A stretch of 64,000 nucleotides of DNA from Primula veris (GCA_963682055.1 OY821745.1:16251501-16315500); one strand, 5' to 3'. Shown: positions 1 through 10,633, counted from the first letter of the stretch. Made by a program: numbers and translations. The notes: a model not told the origin generated them from the sequence alone.

Positions 1-1331
1 ATAATGCGATCTTGGGCCGACCATGGCTTCATACCATGCGGGCCATACCTTCGACACACCACCAGAAGGTGAAATACCCTAACGCTAGAGGGGAGGTCGA
101 GACAGCCCGAGGATGTCAAGAGGATTCACGACGCTGTGAAGACATCACCGCAGCTCTGAAGAGACAGCTGGTTGTTGTCGAACAACCCACGAGCACGAGG
201 AAGCTGCTCAATCAAATAGCCCGAACTGAGAGGGTTGTTGAGGAACAAGTGGGAGAGACGCTCCGGAAGATGTGTATTCCGAATATGGACGAGGAACACT
301 ACATCCTCATCGGCGATAGCCTTCCCAAAGAGGAATCTGAGGAGCTGGAAGCGTTCCTCTTCAATAACGTCGATAAATTCGCCTGGAGCCCAAAAGACAT
401 GTCGGGCCTAGACCCAAAAACTGTGTGTCACCACCTAAGTGTTAACGACGAGTACAAGCCAATAGCTCAAAGGAGCAGGAAAGTATCTGTCCAGCACAGA
501 GCGGCTATAATAGCTGAAGTCTGAAAGCTATTGAAAGCCGGAGCCATAAGAATGGTGTTCTACCCGAAGTGGTTATCCAATCCGGTCGTCGTCCCAAAGA
601 AGAACGGGAAGGAAAGAGTCTGCATAGACTTCACCAACCTGAACAAGGCTTGCCCAAGGGATCCCTTCCCCCTCCCAAGGATTGATCAACTGGTGGACGC
701 AACGGCGGGAGCAGAGAGGATGACATTCCTCGACGCTTACTCGGGGTATCTCCAAATCCCCCTCGCCCATGAAGATCAAGAGAAGACATCGTTCATATCG
801 CCTTTGGGAAACTATTGCTATACGGTAATGTCGTTCGGCCTACGCAATGCGGGGGTAACATACCAAAGAATGATAACGAATGTTTGCCAAAAGCATATAG
901 GGAAGACAATGGAGGTGTATATAGACGACATGGTCGTCAAAAGTGAAAAAGCCACATCCCACCTACAAGACATTAAGGACGTCTTCCAAACACTGGGCGA
1001 GCATAAACTGAAGCTCAACGTGAGCAAATGTGCGTTCGGTATCAGTAAAGGGAAATTTTGGGGGCATATGGTCAGCCGACGAGGAATAGAGGCTAATCCC
1101 GATCAGATCACAGCTCTACGGAACCTAGCAGCACCCAAGAATAAGAAGCAGGTACAAGAGCTCACGGGAATGATGGCCGTACTGAGCAGGTTCATTAGTC
1201 GATCCGCGGACAAGGGACGACCATTTTTTGAATCACTCAAGAAGGATAGAAAGTTCGTGTGGGACCCGGAGTGTGAAGCTTTATTTAACAATCTCAAAGA
1301 GTACTTGAGGACGTTCTGGCATGCTACCTAG
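1..1331 (+). pseudogene. pol: E1 pol: protease-RT linker and reverse transcriptase, interrupted
   Basis: RNA-dependent DNA polymerase part of a Ty3/gypsy polyprotein. The start holds the post-protease motif LGRPWLH, then the linker; RT follows with [14 protein letters not shown], the catalytic FLDAYSGY and an intact YIDDMVVKS motif near 919-945. Two lesions are visible. A TGA in frame at 522-524 separates the linker from RT. A deletion of roughly 35 bp near 1314 removes part of the RT-RNase H junction and shifts the frame, ending the ORF at 1331; this is clear from comparison with E2, which keeps those codons. Downstream RNase H-integrase continues in another frame from 1349. The catalytic aspartates are present, unlike in E2. 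Confidence 0.9.
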
Positions 1332-1348
1332 CAGTTTCCACTACAGCT

Positions 1349-3451
1349 GTGAGCGCGGTCATCCTAAGAGAAGAAGGTCGAGAACAATTCCCGATCTACT
1401 TCGTTAGCAAAACTCTGGTCGAAGCCGAAACACGCTGCCTACCATTGGAAAAGCTATGCCTGGCATTGGTCGTTGCGACCAGGAAGCTGCCACACTACTT
1501 CATCGCTCACCAGGTCCAAGTCTACACGAAATTCCACATCAAGGAATCTCTTCGACGGACGGACATAAGCGGCCGAGTTGCGGCATGGGGGGTCGAGCTA
1601 TCCCAATTTCATATTGAGTTCGCACCCGGACATGCCATAAAGGGACAAGTCTTGGCCGATTTCGTCGCCGAGTTCACCGAAGGATATGACGAGCCATTGG
1701 CCATATCCCCCCAGTCTCACTGGCAAATACATGTCGATGGATCTGCCACCAAGGACGGATCAGGAGCCGAAATCGTCCTCAAGTCTAGCAAGGGCGCGAT
1801 CATAGAGAAAAGCATCAAACTGGGCTTCCGAGCTACCAACAATGAGGCAGAGTACGAAGCCATGATAAACGGCATGCTCATTGCCCGGTCCCTCGGATGC
1901 TCCCACTTAACTGCGAGTTCTGACTCCATGCTGATCGTCAATCAAGCCATCGGCGAGTACCAGGCCAAAGACGACAAAATGATCCTCTACCAAGAGAAAG
2001 TCCAAAGCTTAATGGCCACCTTCGAACAGTGCGAATTAATAAGGATCAATCGCACCGAAAACGCACACGCCGACGCCTTGGCCACCCTAGCCTCGACATT
2101 AACGTTGGCCAACACACGGTCAATCACAGTGGAACTTCTGGAAACCCCGAGTATCACCAGAAGAATAGACCGGGTAACGTCAATCCAATACGAGCTAGGG
2201 TGGATGGACGACATGATTCACTATCTGCGAGACGGGACGCTCCCTGCAGACAAGATAAAAGCGTTGAAAATTACAAGAAAGACGCCTCGGTTCTGGCTAT
2301 CCGAGGAAGACAAACTGTACAAATCCAGTTATCGAAGGCCCCACCTTCTGTGGGTCCGGCCTGAGCTGCAACAACCAGTCTTGGAAGAGATCCACGAAGG
2401 ATCATGCGGAGCACACATCAAAGGAAGGTCCCTCGCTAACAAGACCATCACACAGGGATATTGGTGGCCTTATATCAAACGAGATGCCGACGTTTATGCC
2501 CAAAAATGCGACAAGTGCCAACGATTCGCCAAAATACCTCGGCTTCCATTATCTTTGATGGCCCCAGTATCGGCTCCATGGCCATTCGCACAATGGGCAA
2601 TTGATCTAGTCGGGAAGCTTCCCAGGGCACCCGGCAGCGTTGAATATTTGATTGTAGCGACAGACTACTTCACCAAGTGGGTGGAAGCTAAACCTCTCCG
2701 AGAAATTAAAGCCAGCAATGTCAAACAGTTCATCTGGGAGCATATCATCACTAGGTTCGGTATACCATATGCCATTGTCGCAGACAACGGCACCCAGTTC
2801 AAGGACGCTAAGCTGCAGCTTTGGTACGAAGAACTCGGTATCCGAAAGTTCTATTCGACTCCAACATACCCACAGGGTAACGGTCAAGCAGAGGTATCGA
2901 ACCGAACTGTCTTAGATGGCATAAAGACAACCCTGGAACAAGCAAAGGGGAGATGGCCTGAGCGACTGCTCAACGTCTTATGGTCCTGCCGAACTACACC
3001 GAAGACGGGCACAAGGGAAACCCCGTTCAGCTTAGCGTACGGCGTGGAGGCCGTCATACCAACAGAAATCGGCCTACCCACCCTCCGAACAACTTTAGTC
3101 GAGCAAGGAAACAATGAACAAAGAATGAGAGAAGAGCTCGACATGTTAGACGAAAAACGAGAGATAACACCCCTTACCCTAGCTAAGTACCAGCAAAGCG
3201 TCAAAAAAACCTATGACAAGAGGGTGAAAGGGACCAAAGAATTCATGGTAGGAGAACTGCTGCTACGACGAGTAACGGTCTATACCCGCAATGAAATACA
3301 TGGTAAACTAAGCCCCACCTGGGAAGGACCATACGAGATCGTCAAAAGAACAATCCCAGTTTCCTACAAAATCAAAAGCGTTCTGTTCAAAAATAGCAGA
3401 GGAGAGAAAAATTCTTGGAATGTAGCTAACCTAAAGAAGTATTACGTGTAA
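1349..3451 (+). CDS. pol: E1 pol: RNase H, archaeal-type RNase H and integrase (700 residues open)
   Basis: Uninterrupted 700-residue frame with three modules. Residues 1-110 are the end of the Ty3-type RNase H and connection ([22 protein letters not shown]). Residues 125-250 form a second RNase H of archaeal type with HVDGSA (D130), NNEAEYEA (E168), SDS (D192) and NAHADALAT (D242), as expected for the Tat lineage. Residues 345-700 are integrase: an HHCC zinc finger (H349, H356, C387, C390), a catalytic DD35E core (D419 in AIDLVGK, D479 in VADNGTQF, E515 in GNGQAEVSN) and a C-terminal [14 protein letters not shown] segment. It acts in cDNA processing and integration. The first ATG here is a convenience: the real protein was fused to RT before the upstream deletion. 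Confidence 0.93.
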   Translation: MSAVILREEGREQFPIYFVSKTLVEAETRCLPLEKLCLALVVATRKLPHYFIAHQVQVYTKFHIKESLRRTDISGRVAAWGVELSQFHIEFAPGHAIKGQVLADFVAEFTEGYDEPLAISPQSHWQIHVDGSATKDGSGAEIVLKSSKGAIIEKSIKLGFRATNNEAEYEAMINGMLIARSLGCSHLTASSDSMLIVNQAIGEYQAKDDKMILYQEKVQSLMATFEQCELIRINRTENAHADALATLASTLTLANTRSITVELLETPSITRRIDRVTSIQYELGWMDDMIHYLRDGTLPADKIKALKITRKTPRFWLSEEDKLYKSSYRRPHLLWVRPELQQPVLEEIHEGSCGAHIKGRSLANKTITQGYWWPYIKRDADVYAQKCDKCQRFAKIPRLPLSLMAPVSAPWPFAQWAIDLVGKLPRAPGSVEYLIVATDYFTKWVEAKPLREIKASNVKQFIWEHIITRFGIPYAIVADNGTQFKDAKLQLWYEELGIRKFYSTPTYPQGNGQAEVSNRTVLDGIKTTLEQAKGRWPERLLNVLWSCRTTPKTGTRETPFSLAYGVEAVIPTEIGLPTLRTTLVEQGNNEQRMREELDMLDEKREITPLTLAKYQQSVKKTYDKRVKGTKEFMVGELLLRRVTVYTRNEIHGKLSPTWEGPYEIVKRTIPVSYKIKSVLFKNSRGEKNSWNVANLKKYYV

Positions 3452-3547
3452 GCTAGCTATTAATACAGGTACTACCTTACCTCTGCTTCTTAATGACATT
3501 ATCTTTTGAACATATAAAATAGCTTGTCATGTTATGTAACAGGTGCA

Positions 3548-4037
3548 GATATGAAATTCCCAACATGGCATAGGTGCCTAGTAATACTATGAAATTCTCA
3601 ACATGGCGTAACTGCCTAGGAATACTATAAAATTCTCAACATGGCATGTCTAAGAAAGTGCCTAGGAATACTGTGAAATTTCCAACATGGCATGTCTAAG
3701 AAAGTGCCTAGAAATACTGTGAAATTCCCAACATGGCATGTCTAAGAAAGTGCCTAGGAATACTGTGAAATTCCCAACATGGCATGTCTAAGAAAGTGCC
3801 TAGGAATACTGTGAAATTCCCAACATGACCTGTCTAAGAAAGTGCCTAGGAATACTGTGAAATTCCCAACATGGCATGTCTAAGAAAGTGCCTAGGAATA
3901 CTGTGAAATTCCCAACATGGCATGTCTAAGAAAATGCCTAGGAATACTGTAAAATTTCCAACATGGCATGTCTAAAAGAATGCCTAGGAATACTGTTACT
4001 AATTCCCAACATGGCATGTCTAAGAAAGTGCCTACGA
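3548..4037 (+). repeat. Tandem array, 46-bp unit, about 10 copies
   Basis: The unit contains ATGGCATGTCTAAGAAAG and TAGGAATACTGTGAAATTCC. Successive ATGGCATG starts at 3641, 3687 and 3733 give an exact 46 bp period. The first two or three copies (from 3548) and the last ones are more diverged. It lies directly after the pol stop codon, in the hypervariable 3' region known in Tat elements to spawn satellite-like repeats. There are no spacers, so it is not a CRISPR array. Confidence 0.93.
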
Positions 4038-4061
4038 ATATTCAAGTCCTCCAACGAACCA

Positions 4062-4545
4062 GAGGCAAATATGCAGGTACCAGTAAACAAAAGTCGAACA
4101 AAAAGAAAGTCAAGCAAAGAGGCAAATATGCAGATACCAATAAGAGAAGGTCGAACAAAAGAAAGCCAAGCAAAGAGGCAAATATGCATGTACCAATAAG
4201 TGAAAATCGAACAAAAGAAAGCCAAGCAAATAGGCAAATATGCAGATACCAATAAGAGAAGGTCGAACAAAAGAAAGCCAAGCATAGAGGCAAATATGCA
4301 GATACCAATAAGAGAAAATCGAACAAAAGAAAGCCAAGCAAAGAGGCAAATATGCAGATACCAATAAGAGAAGGTCGAACAAAAGAAAGCCAAGTAAAGA
4401 GGCAAATATGCAGGTACCAGTAAGCAAAAGTCGAACAAAAAGAAAGCCAGGCAAAGAGGAAAATATGCAGATACCAATAAGAGAAGGTCGAACAAAAGAA
4501 AGTCAAGCAAAGAGGCAAATATGCAGATACCAATGAGCAAGAATC
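4062..4545 (+). repeat. Tandem array, about 56-bp unit, 8-9 copies
   Basis: Units begin GAGGCAAATATGCAGATACC and continue through GAACAAAAGAAAGCC; starts at 4062, 4119 and 4175 show a 56-57 bp period up to about 4512. It follows the 46-bp array immediately but is unrelated to it. The long hydrophobic ORFs on the minus strand here are products of the repeat period. The junction at 4043-4060 holds a single CAAGTCCTCCAACGAACC motif that is the amplified core of the unrelated-looking array in E2. Confidence 0.93.
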
Positions 4546-4749
4546 AAACAAGATTGTTGAATAGTTCTAGCCCGCATTACGGAGGCGACAAGGTACCCAA
4601 CAACGAAAACAACAAAGGAAACTCAATCCAGTCAATGAAATATCAACAAGACAATGAAAAGGTCCAATACATGAATAAAGGAATAAAGCAAATAGTCCAC
4701 GCCCGCATTACGGAAGCAATAATGTACGACGAATAAATAAAGAAATCAA

Positions 4750-5394
4750 CTAAGAAGAGCTGCTACATGACGAACACGAAGGTACATGACCCAGCCTAAC
4801 CTCTTCGTCATCTGTCTCCGTGTCTTCGTCGGTCTCTTGACCCTCAAAACACTCCTTAGAAACAAGGAAATCGAAGTTGGTCGTGTAAACACCCACATGT
4901 TGCCCTACCTCGAGCCGGGCTGCAAACTCTAACCCCCTCGCGTTCTCCTGGGTAACAGACGCACCCTTAAGACAAGCTTCGTCCACAGGGTGCCGACGAG
5001 CTTCGTACAGTTCAGCGGAAGCATCATGCCGATGTGTAGACGCACGAAAGAATTTTACCAAGACATTGGCCTGGGATATTAACAGCTTTAACTTACCAAA
5101 CCACTTATCCTTTAAACGCCAATACCGGTCTAGACGACGCTCTTGCACCTGATAAACATGCTCGGCGCGTCCTACATAAGCCCGAAATGACGAAGATTGA
5201 GCTCGCACTTTTTTCTTAAGTCGAGCACATTGGACTCGAAGCTTCTCGTTCTTTCCCATCACGATATGAGGTAAACGGGCACTAGCTTCATCTGCCGCAT
5301 CAGACGAACCCCAAACCCGGGCAGCACCAGTCAGTCCTTGCCCCGGATTAACTGGGGGCGGAGAAACAGTCTGATGAACCAAAGTAGCAAATGC
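4750..5394 (-). CDS. E1 opposite-strand block 7: coiled-coil protein with acidic, Cys/Ser-rich C-terminus
   Basis: Open block of about 214 residues, homologous over its whole length to 25983-26627 of E2. In both copies it starts directly after a conserved splice-acceptor-like AG (here at 5395-5396, TTCTTCGTAG), phase 0, so it is probably a 3' exon and not a free-standing gene. The middle is a charged coiled coil (LRVQCARLKKKVRAQ, RRLDRYWRLKDKW). The end is an acidic stretch (TDEDTETDDEE) then a Ser/Cys tail. Block 6 lies 120 bp upstream and ends with its own stop, so how the two are joined is unclear. Function unknown; it does not resemble gag, pol or a known transposase. Confidence 0.6.
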   Translation of the reverse strand, partial: AFATLVHQTVSPPPVNPGQGLTGAARVWGSSDAADEASARLPHIVMGKNEKLRVQCARLKKKVRAQSSSFRAYVGRAEHVYQVQERRLDRYWRLKDKWFGKLKLLISQANVLVKFFRASTHRHDASAELYEARRHPVDEACLKGASVTQENARGLEFAARLEVGQHVGVYTTNFDFLVSKECFEGQETDEDTETDDEEVRLGHVPSCSSCSSSS

Positions 5395-5514
5395 CTACGA
5401 AGAAAGGAGGGAAAAAGACATCAATACAACTAAAGAACCGACAAAGCGAAATCGAAATAAAGAATAATTTTATACAAGTTTGAGAAAACTCAAAATACAA
5501 GCTACTCTTAGAAC

Positions 5515-6093
5515 TCAGTCAGATAATAAGCCCTCGACGGAAGCCGAGGTCTCTGCGGCGTTGACAAAATGAATGTCCCGCAGCGAAACTATCTGTGTAC
5601 CCAAACGGCCCTTTACCGAGGCATTCAAGCGGTTCAACGCAGGCGTCGTTTCGGTTACCCGAGCCATAGCATCAACCATACGCTCCGCTCGGATAACACC
5701 ACGGGTGCCTTTCACATACTCATACACCTCTAGTGCCTGAGCACGATGCCAGTAGGCTTTGACAAAGGCTAGTAGCAGGTCCGCGTCTTCGAAAACGGCC
5801 CTTAACACCAAGTTCAAGCTCGTCACCCGGCCTCAGGCTTCATCGCGAGAGCGCCGAAGTGCACTAAGGAGCTCTTTGGCCTTACCCTTGTTTGTTGTAT
5901 AGTAGGCGGTCTTCTTGCTAAACTTCTCTCCCAGATTGCGTAACCGAGTCGACAAGTTTGAAATATGAATATTCAGATCCTCGATTTCACGACGAGCAGA
6001 ATTTAATTCCGAAGTTAGGGACGCCTTGGGCCTTTCTGGACCCCCTATAACAGTATCATCTACCCTACGACTAGGAGAGGTCCAGACCACCAT
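5515..6093 (-). pseudogene. E1 opposite-strand block 6: coiled-coil protein (MVVW family), one in-frame stop
   Basis: A 192-codon frame from ATG at 6093 (CCATGG context) to TGA at 5515, broken by one in-frame TGA at 5833-5835 where E2 has a sense codon. Everything after it stays in the same frame and matches E2 (25278-25853): [58 protein letters not shown], and the ending SASVEGLLSD. Heptad-like charged segments predict a coiled coil. A CAG|GTACC boundary just before the ATG could also be a splice acceptor. No known function. Confidence 0.6.
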
Positions 6094-6316
6094 GGCAAGG
6101 GGATTAACAGGTACCTGACAAGATTTTTTTTTTGTCCTTCAAAAGATGACGACAACCAATAGACAACGACATTAACTAGGAAAGCCAAATAGGAAGAAAA
6201 CGGAGCACATAGATTATCACTTCCCAAAATAATGTCTTAGATACAAAAGAGGCCCACAATCCGGGCACCAAAATACCTTACACTAAGCTACACAAAAAAT
6301 ACTACCAAGTATATAA

Positions 6317-8782
6317 TCAATGATCCACCTGAGAAGATGCGGGTGGGGGAGTAACAGCAGTATCAGACCGAGGAGTAGACGGAGCTGACCCGGAATGGGG
6401 ACGAAGCGCTGTCGAAGTCGTGTGCCCCGGCAGCCGTGGTAGCTCCTCATCCCGAATATTGGCCCAATCCAGAGCCTTAGGCGGTGCACCTTGAGGACAG
6501 GGATAAACCAATTCCGACCATGCCCGGTTCGACAGAGGTACCTTCGCAAAATTCAGAGCACGAACGTGGGCGCAAAAGGCCAAAAAGTTGGCAATCAGTA
6601 CAAACTTTGTACGCTCCTCCGCTTGTCCCGCTTTCAAAAGCAACCTCGGATTTTTCGGCCTCCATATCCTCCACCATGAGCACATTATCGGCCTCTAATA
6701 GGTCGTACTTCTCGACCATACGCTCATTTTCGACCTCCAACTTTTCAACCTCCTCGGTCAGACGTAAGTTATCTCCCACCAATTTGTCATAATTTGTTGC
6801 CAACTTCACCATCTGCTCTTTCTCCTCAGCCATTGCTTTATTTTCGGCAATTAGCTGCTCTTTCTCCTCAGCCATTGCTTTATTTTCGGCAATTAGCTTC
6901 TCTTTCTCAGCCTCGAGCGCCGTCAACTGATCTCTCAGCACCATGGTACCCACGAAAGCCTGTAATCAGAAACATCAGACACCATCCAACTAAGGGTGTA
7001 ACGAACTACATAAACAATAGACGAACGAAACATACCCGAAGCACGTCGTTATTGGCCTGTTCAACGACCGACACTATAGGACGAGCAGCCATTTCCTCTG
7101 CATCCTTGAAGAGAAGGGGCTTAAGAACAATGTATCCCATCCTTAAAGCTCTGGGTTGCTCCAGCAATTTGCCCCCACACCGCTCAATATAACGGGTCAT
7201 CGAGACCCCGTCCACCACCACCTTTTCCGGGCTCGCAGGAACCTCATCCACGCCTCCCATCACAACCTCCCCGGTAATATCTTTGCCGGCTAGCACCTCC
7301 ATTTCTTCCCTCACCTCTTTTTCCGAAGGAACAGTCTCAGGGGTCAGGCGCTCACTCACATCCTCAGTTCGGAGTGGCGAGATGACAGGCAGGTTCATCG
7401 GATCCACACCCATGTCCACCATGAGGTTGAGATGTCCGAATATATTATCGAACGACCCCTGAAACACAACAATACCCATTGACCGGGCAAGGGCAAGGGT
7501 AACCAATGAAGAAGTCAATAGCTGAAATACGTTAACAAATAAAGAGGGGAAACATGGAATTAACAGACAATTCACAAAAACAATACACGTACATCACCAT
7601 GCACATAAGCCGCCTCGATGGAATCACCCTGGGGGGAGGCCACCAACACCACATCCGTGACAACCTCAGGAACCTCCTCACTAACCGATGTATCCGATAC
7701 CCTAGTCCTCTTCGGGGTCCCAGCAACAGGGTCTGCTGCTCGGCGCTTCGGACGAACAGGCCTTCTCCCTCCACGAGCAGCGCTCCGAGCCTTGACGATT
7801 TTGAGGAATTCCTCCTCCGGCTTTATGGGAATCTCGGGCGCAGGATTACCCTTGGTCACTGGCCCCGCAGGATAACCTAACAATGTGGGAGCAGCACGGC
7901 TCATCGGATCCTTCGTCGGTCCCGACCCCCACCAATTCCAAAGGACTAAAAGAGCTTCGACATTGGGAGCGCCTAGGTCTGGAACATCGGGGGCAGTGAT
8001 AGCAGGTCCAGGAATCGGATGTCCCGCACAACCCCAATCTCCGGAAGCAATCACGATACCAAGGTTATGCTCCTTGTTGGTATCCGGAAGACCGATCACA
8101 AGCCGAGAGAAGGAGCGCAATGTCTTCAAATAAGAGCTACGGCGATCAAAACTCAAACTATAGACCCCGAATACATCTTTCAGTTCGACCTTTATACCCG
8201 ACAACTCCGACAACCTTGAAATACCGTTCAGCGTACGGTAGCCATTCAGGGCCAATTGGGCCGGAGCAATATGGACGGCCTCAAAAAATGAGGCCATCCA
8301 TTCAGTAAAAAGAAATCGAAGACCCCCAGTAAATAAGGCCGAGGAACGAACAGCTACCTCGCCGGCAGGTACAACCCCCATGACCTCCTCATCGGAGACA
8401 GGCAGCCGAATACGTATGTCGGCGGGTATCCCGGCCAGCTTCTTAAAATCCTCTTCTACAAATGGGCCAACTTGAGCCAAGCATTGGGTCAGAATTTCCT
8501 ATCCAAACATCATAAAAACTTCATCGATATACTATCCAAAAACAAATCACACGACACGAGTTCCCCCAAATTACCAGAAACCCTAAGTTTTTCCACCCAC
8601 CCGACAAACGAAAATACTATACATGAAGAAAAACCACCAATCACCAACCTAGATAGACATATATAGGCAAACCAGACCATATATCAACGCCACATACATG
8701 ACCACAACCACAAATCAAATACATACCCTAAGCACAGAGTTATACAGAAAACCCCACAGAATAAGAAAACACTTACAGTCAT
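6317..8782 (-). pseudogene. E1 opposite-strand gene 5: spliced gene, 'putative gypsy type transposon' domain plus coiled coil
   Basis: Four exons, all junctions phase 0: 8777-8782 (only ATG ACT, donor GTAAGT), 7593-8498 (302 codons, acceptor TAG), 7036-7521 (162 codons) and 6317-6959. E2 has the same four exons at the same codon boundaries. Exon 2 resembles the plant domain named 'putative gypsy type transposon' (PF04195): GIPADIRIRLP, RSSALFTGGLRFL, SFFEAVHIAPAQLALNGYR, VFGVYSLSFDRRSSYL. It ends in a basic linker (GGRRPVRPKRRAAD) that could be a nuclear signal. Exon 4 is a long coiled coil with duplicated AENKAMAEEKEQ repeats. One frameshift near 6630-6645 breaks exon 4; the rest is open. 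This corresponds to the antisense ORF described in Tat elements; its role is unknown. Confidence 0.7.
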
Positions 8783-9504
8783 ATTTAATGGTAAGGAGGA
8801 CAGGGCCGCAGCAAAAATCAAGAGAAACCCTACGTAGATAGGCAGCAAATCTTTTTGGCGGGAAGAACAAACCCTAGAGAGAGAAAATAAGAAATATCTG
8901 CTTTCAGCAAATTATGAGATAAAAACAAGAAGAATTACTTAGCACAGTTAAAAGGAGTGGAGCCATAGAAAGAATAAAATAATAACCGTCCTTTCGTGTG
9001 ACAGATGTTTACCTTTTTTCAACCACAGAAAAGTCCACAACCGCTGCTATTTTTAACAAATCAACGCTCCAGATCTTGCCACATCAGCTAGTGTATCCCA
9101 CTAACCAATGCAGTTCACATCATTACACCTATATAAACGGCCAGTGGACCCCACCACGAAAAGCTTACAGCATACGCTACCAATAATTACCACCAAGGAT
9201 GCACCCCGATTACGTTCCTCGACGCCAGACAATTTCTTACCGTAGGAGCACCGAACAAAGGTGGACGAAGACCGTTCCTAGCTCGACGGATTTTAAGCAT
9301 CAAGTCTAGCAACGCTCTCCGGGGGGATAACCACGGTGCACTTTGCTCTGTGTCCAATACTGAGATGCATAGTATGGTTTCAACATAAGTCAGAATAAGC
9401 AGTAGTAAACGAATTGCGAAAAGAGTAGAATTTTTATTCATCCACGAGGGGCAAACAAACACGTACAACGGGAAAAGAAAAGTTTACAAGAAAAAACACC
9501 CATC

Positions 9505-9864
9505 CTACTTCTTAGAACTACCCCCCACGTCGGCATCTTTCTTCGTCAAGAGCTCCTCCAGACGCTCCTTTTCCCTAATCAAATGGGAAATACCAATCTC
9601 CACTTGTTTTAAAGCATGAGATTGAGACTTGCACTTCTGCTCGGCTTCAAAACGAGCAGCATTCTCCTCCTTCCAATATTGTTTAAACCTCCTGACTTCA
9701 GTCTGAACACACTTGAGATCGGCCTTTAGCCACGACATCTCGATTTCTTTCAACTGAAGAGGAGTCAATTCCTCTTTCCCGAAACCAGGGGGACGGGGTA
9801 GCATGAAAGTAGGCTCTTCAATAAGGGTCTTCTTTTTGGAGGCAGATCTAGTGATGGAAGCCAT
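9505..9864 (-). CDS. E1 opposite-strand gene 4: 119-residue coiled-coil protein
   Basis: Intact ORF from ATG 9864. It starts MASITRSASKKK, has a proline-rich PRPPGFG segment, then a charged coiled coil ([38 protein letters not shown]) and ends GGSSKK. E2 carries the same protein, frameshifted, at 21625-21982. A TATA box lies 96 bp upstream and AATAAA (TTTATT on +, 9433-9438) 66 bp downstream; both are conserved in E2, so this looks like a complete Pol II unit. Unrelated to gag or pol. Function unknown. Confidence 0.72.
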   Translation of the reverse strand: MASITRSASKKKTLIEEPTFMLPRPPGFGKEELTPLQLKEIEMSWLKADLKCVQTEVRRFKQYWKEENAARFEAEQKCKSQSHALKQVEIGISHLIREKERLEELLTKKDADVGGSSKK

Positions 9865-9952
9865 CTCAGATAAAAGCTAATTGGAAGAAACAAAAATTAT
9901 AAAACAAGAGAGAGAAATGAAGGATTGGTAATGAAGTACAAACAATAGGGAG

Positions 9953-9960
9953 CATTTATA
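9953..9960 (-). promoter_or_regulatory. TATA box of E1 opposite-strand gene 4
   Basis: On the minus strand the site reads within CTTATAAATGCTCCCTATTG, and this 20-base string is identical in E2 (starting at 21529). It is 96 bp from the ATG here and 94 bp in E2. Conservation of sequence and spacing supports a real core promoter. Confidence 0.65.
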
Positions 9961-10112
9961 AGGAATCAAAGGGCACAAGGTACGAGGCGTTACAACGGTT
10001 CACAGGACGAAGGCACGATATACGAAAAGGTACAACTGCTCAGATACAGAAAAAGAACAAGGAAATACAAGTAACAAAATGGAAAATACATCAAAAAACT
10101 AGCCCAATCTAA

Positions 10113-10529
10113 TCAATGGTCAATGGGCGGGAAAACAGAACTGCCAGACCGAGAGACAATCACCCGAGCAGAGCGCTCTAACCGAGCTTGATATGAGTCG
10201 TTCATAACGACCAAGCACTCATTCTCCCGGGCAAGATAGGCATTCTCCCCAATAAGGGCAGTAACGGGCTCCTTAAGCCGAGCATTTTTAACCATCATGC
10301 TAGCAAGGCCTTGAGGAGAGTTATCAAACTCATCCTGGGCTTGGTCCCAAATCTCCTCGGCCTCATACCAGGAGTTGGCCAGAGTGTTCCTACGCACCAA
10401 CAAGTTGAACAAACTCAAAGCCAGAACACCATACTCCTTCTCAAGCCTAGCCATTCTATGACGGACCCGAGATACCTCAGCATCCAAGTCCTTCATCTGA
10501 GCATGATATCTCGCCACGGGCTCAGACAT
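10113..10529 (-). CDS. E1 opposite-strand gene 3: 138-residue coiled-coil protein
   Basis: Intact ORF from ATG 10529 to 10113. Nearly the whole length is a predicted coiled coil: [54 protein letters not shown]. It ends SRSGSSVFPPIDH. The E2 homologue (20877-21344) has an extra internal segment, an in-frame TAG and a frameshift. A TATA box lies 104 bp upstream. No known family; the E/A-rich heptads suggest oligomerisation or binding to another protein. Confidence 0.72.
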   Translation of the reverse strand: MSEPVARYHAQMKDLDAEVSRVRHRMARLEKEYGVLALSLFNLLVRRNTLANSWYEAEEIWDQAQDEFDNSPQGLASMMVKNARLKEPVTALIGENAYLARENECLVVMNDSYQARLERSARVIVSRSGSSVFPPIDH

Positions 10530-10625
10530 TATGAAAAGTTGTTATTATATAGAAGGAGATGAGGGATGAGGGAGAAGCAAACACAGAGTATGAAAAAGGA
10601 TATATCCTAAAGAAAGGTTGAAGAC

Positions 10626-10633
10626 TATTTATA
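10626..10633 (-). promoter_or_regulatory. TATA box (TATAAATA) of E1 opposite-strand gene 3
   Basis: CTATAAATAG on the minus strand, 104 bp before the ATG at 10529; the E2 copy has TATAAATA at 20765, 112 bp before its ATG. Confidence 0.62.

Noticed and set aside
2029..3204. ORFs on both strands inside E1 RNase H-integrase
   Set aside because: Shadows of the 700-residue pol frame; the sense frame has all catalytic motifs.
3548..4545. CRISPR-like array
   Set aside because: Units are directly adjacent with no unique spacers, and the genome is a plant.
3938..4551. Several overlapping minus-strand ORFs of 114-200 residues with repeated hydrophobic segments
   Set aside because: They are read through the 56-bp and 46-bp tandem arrays in all frames; the protein repeats are only the DNA period, with no start context or homology.
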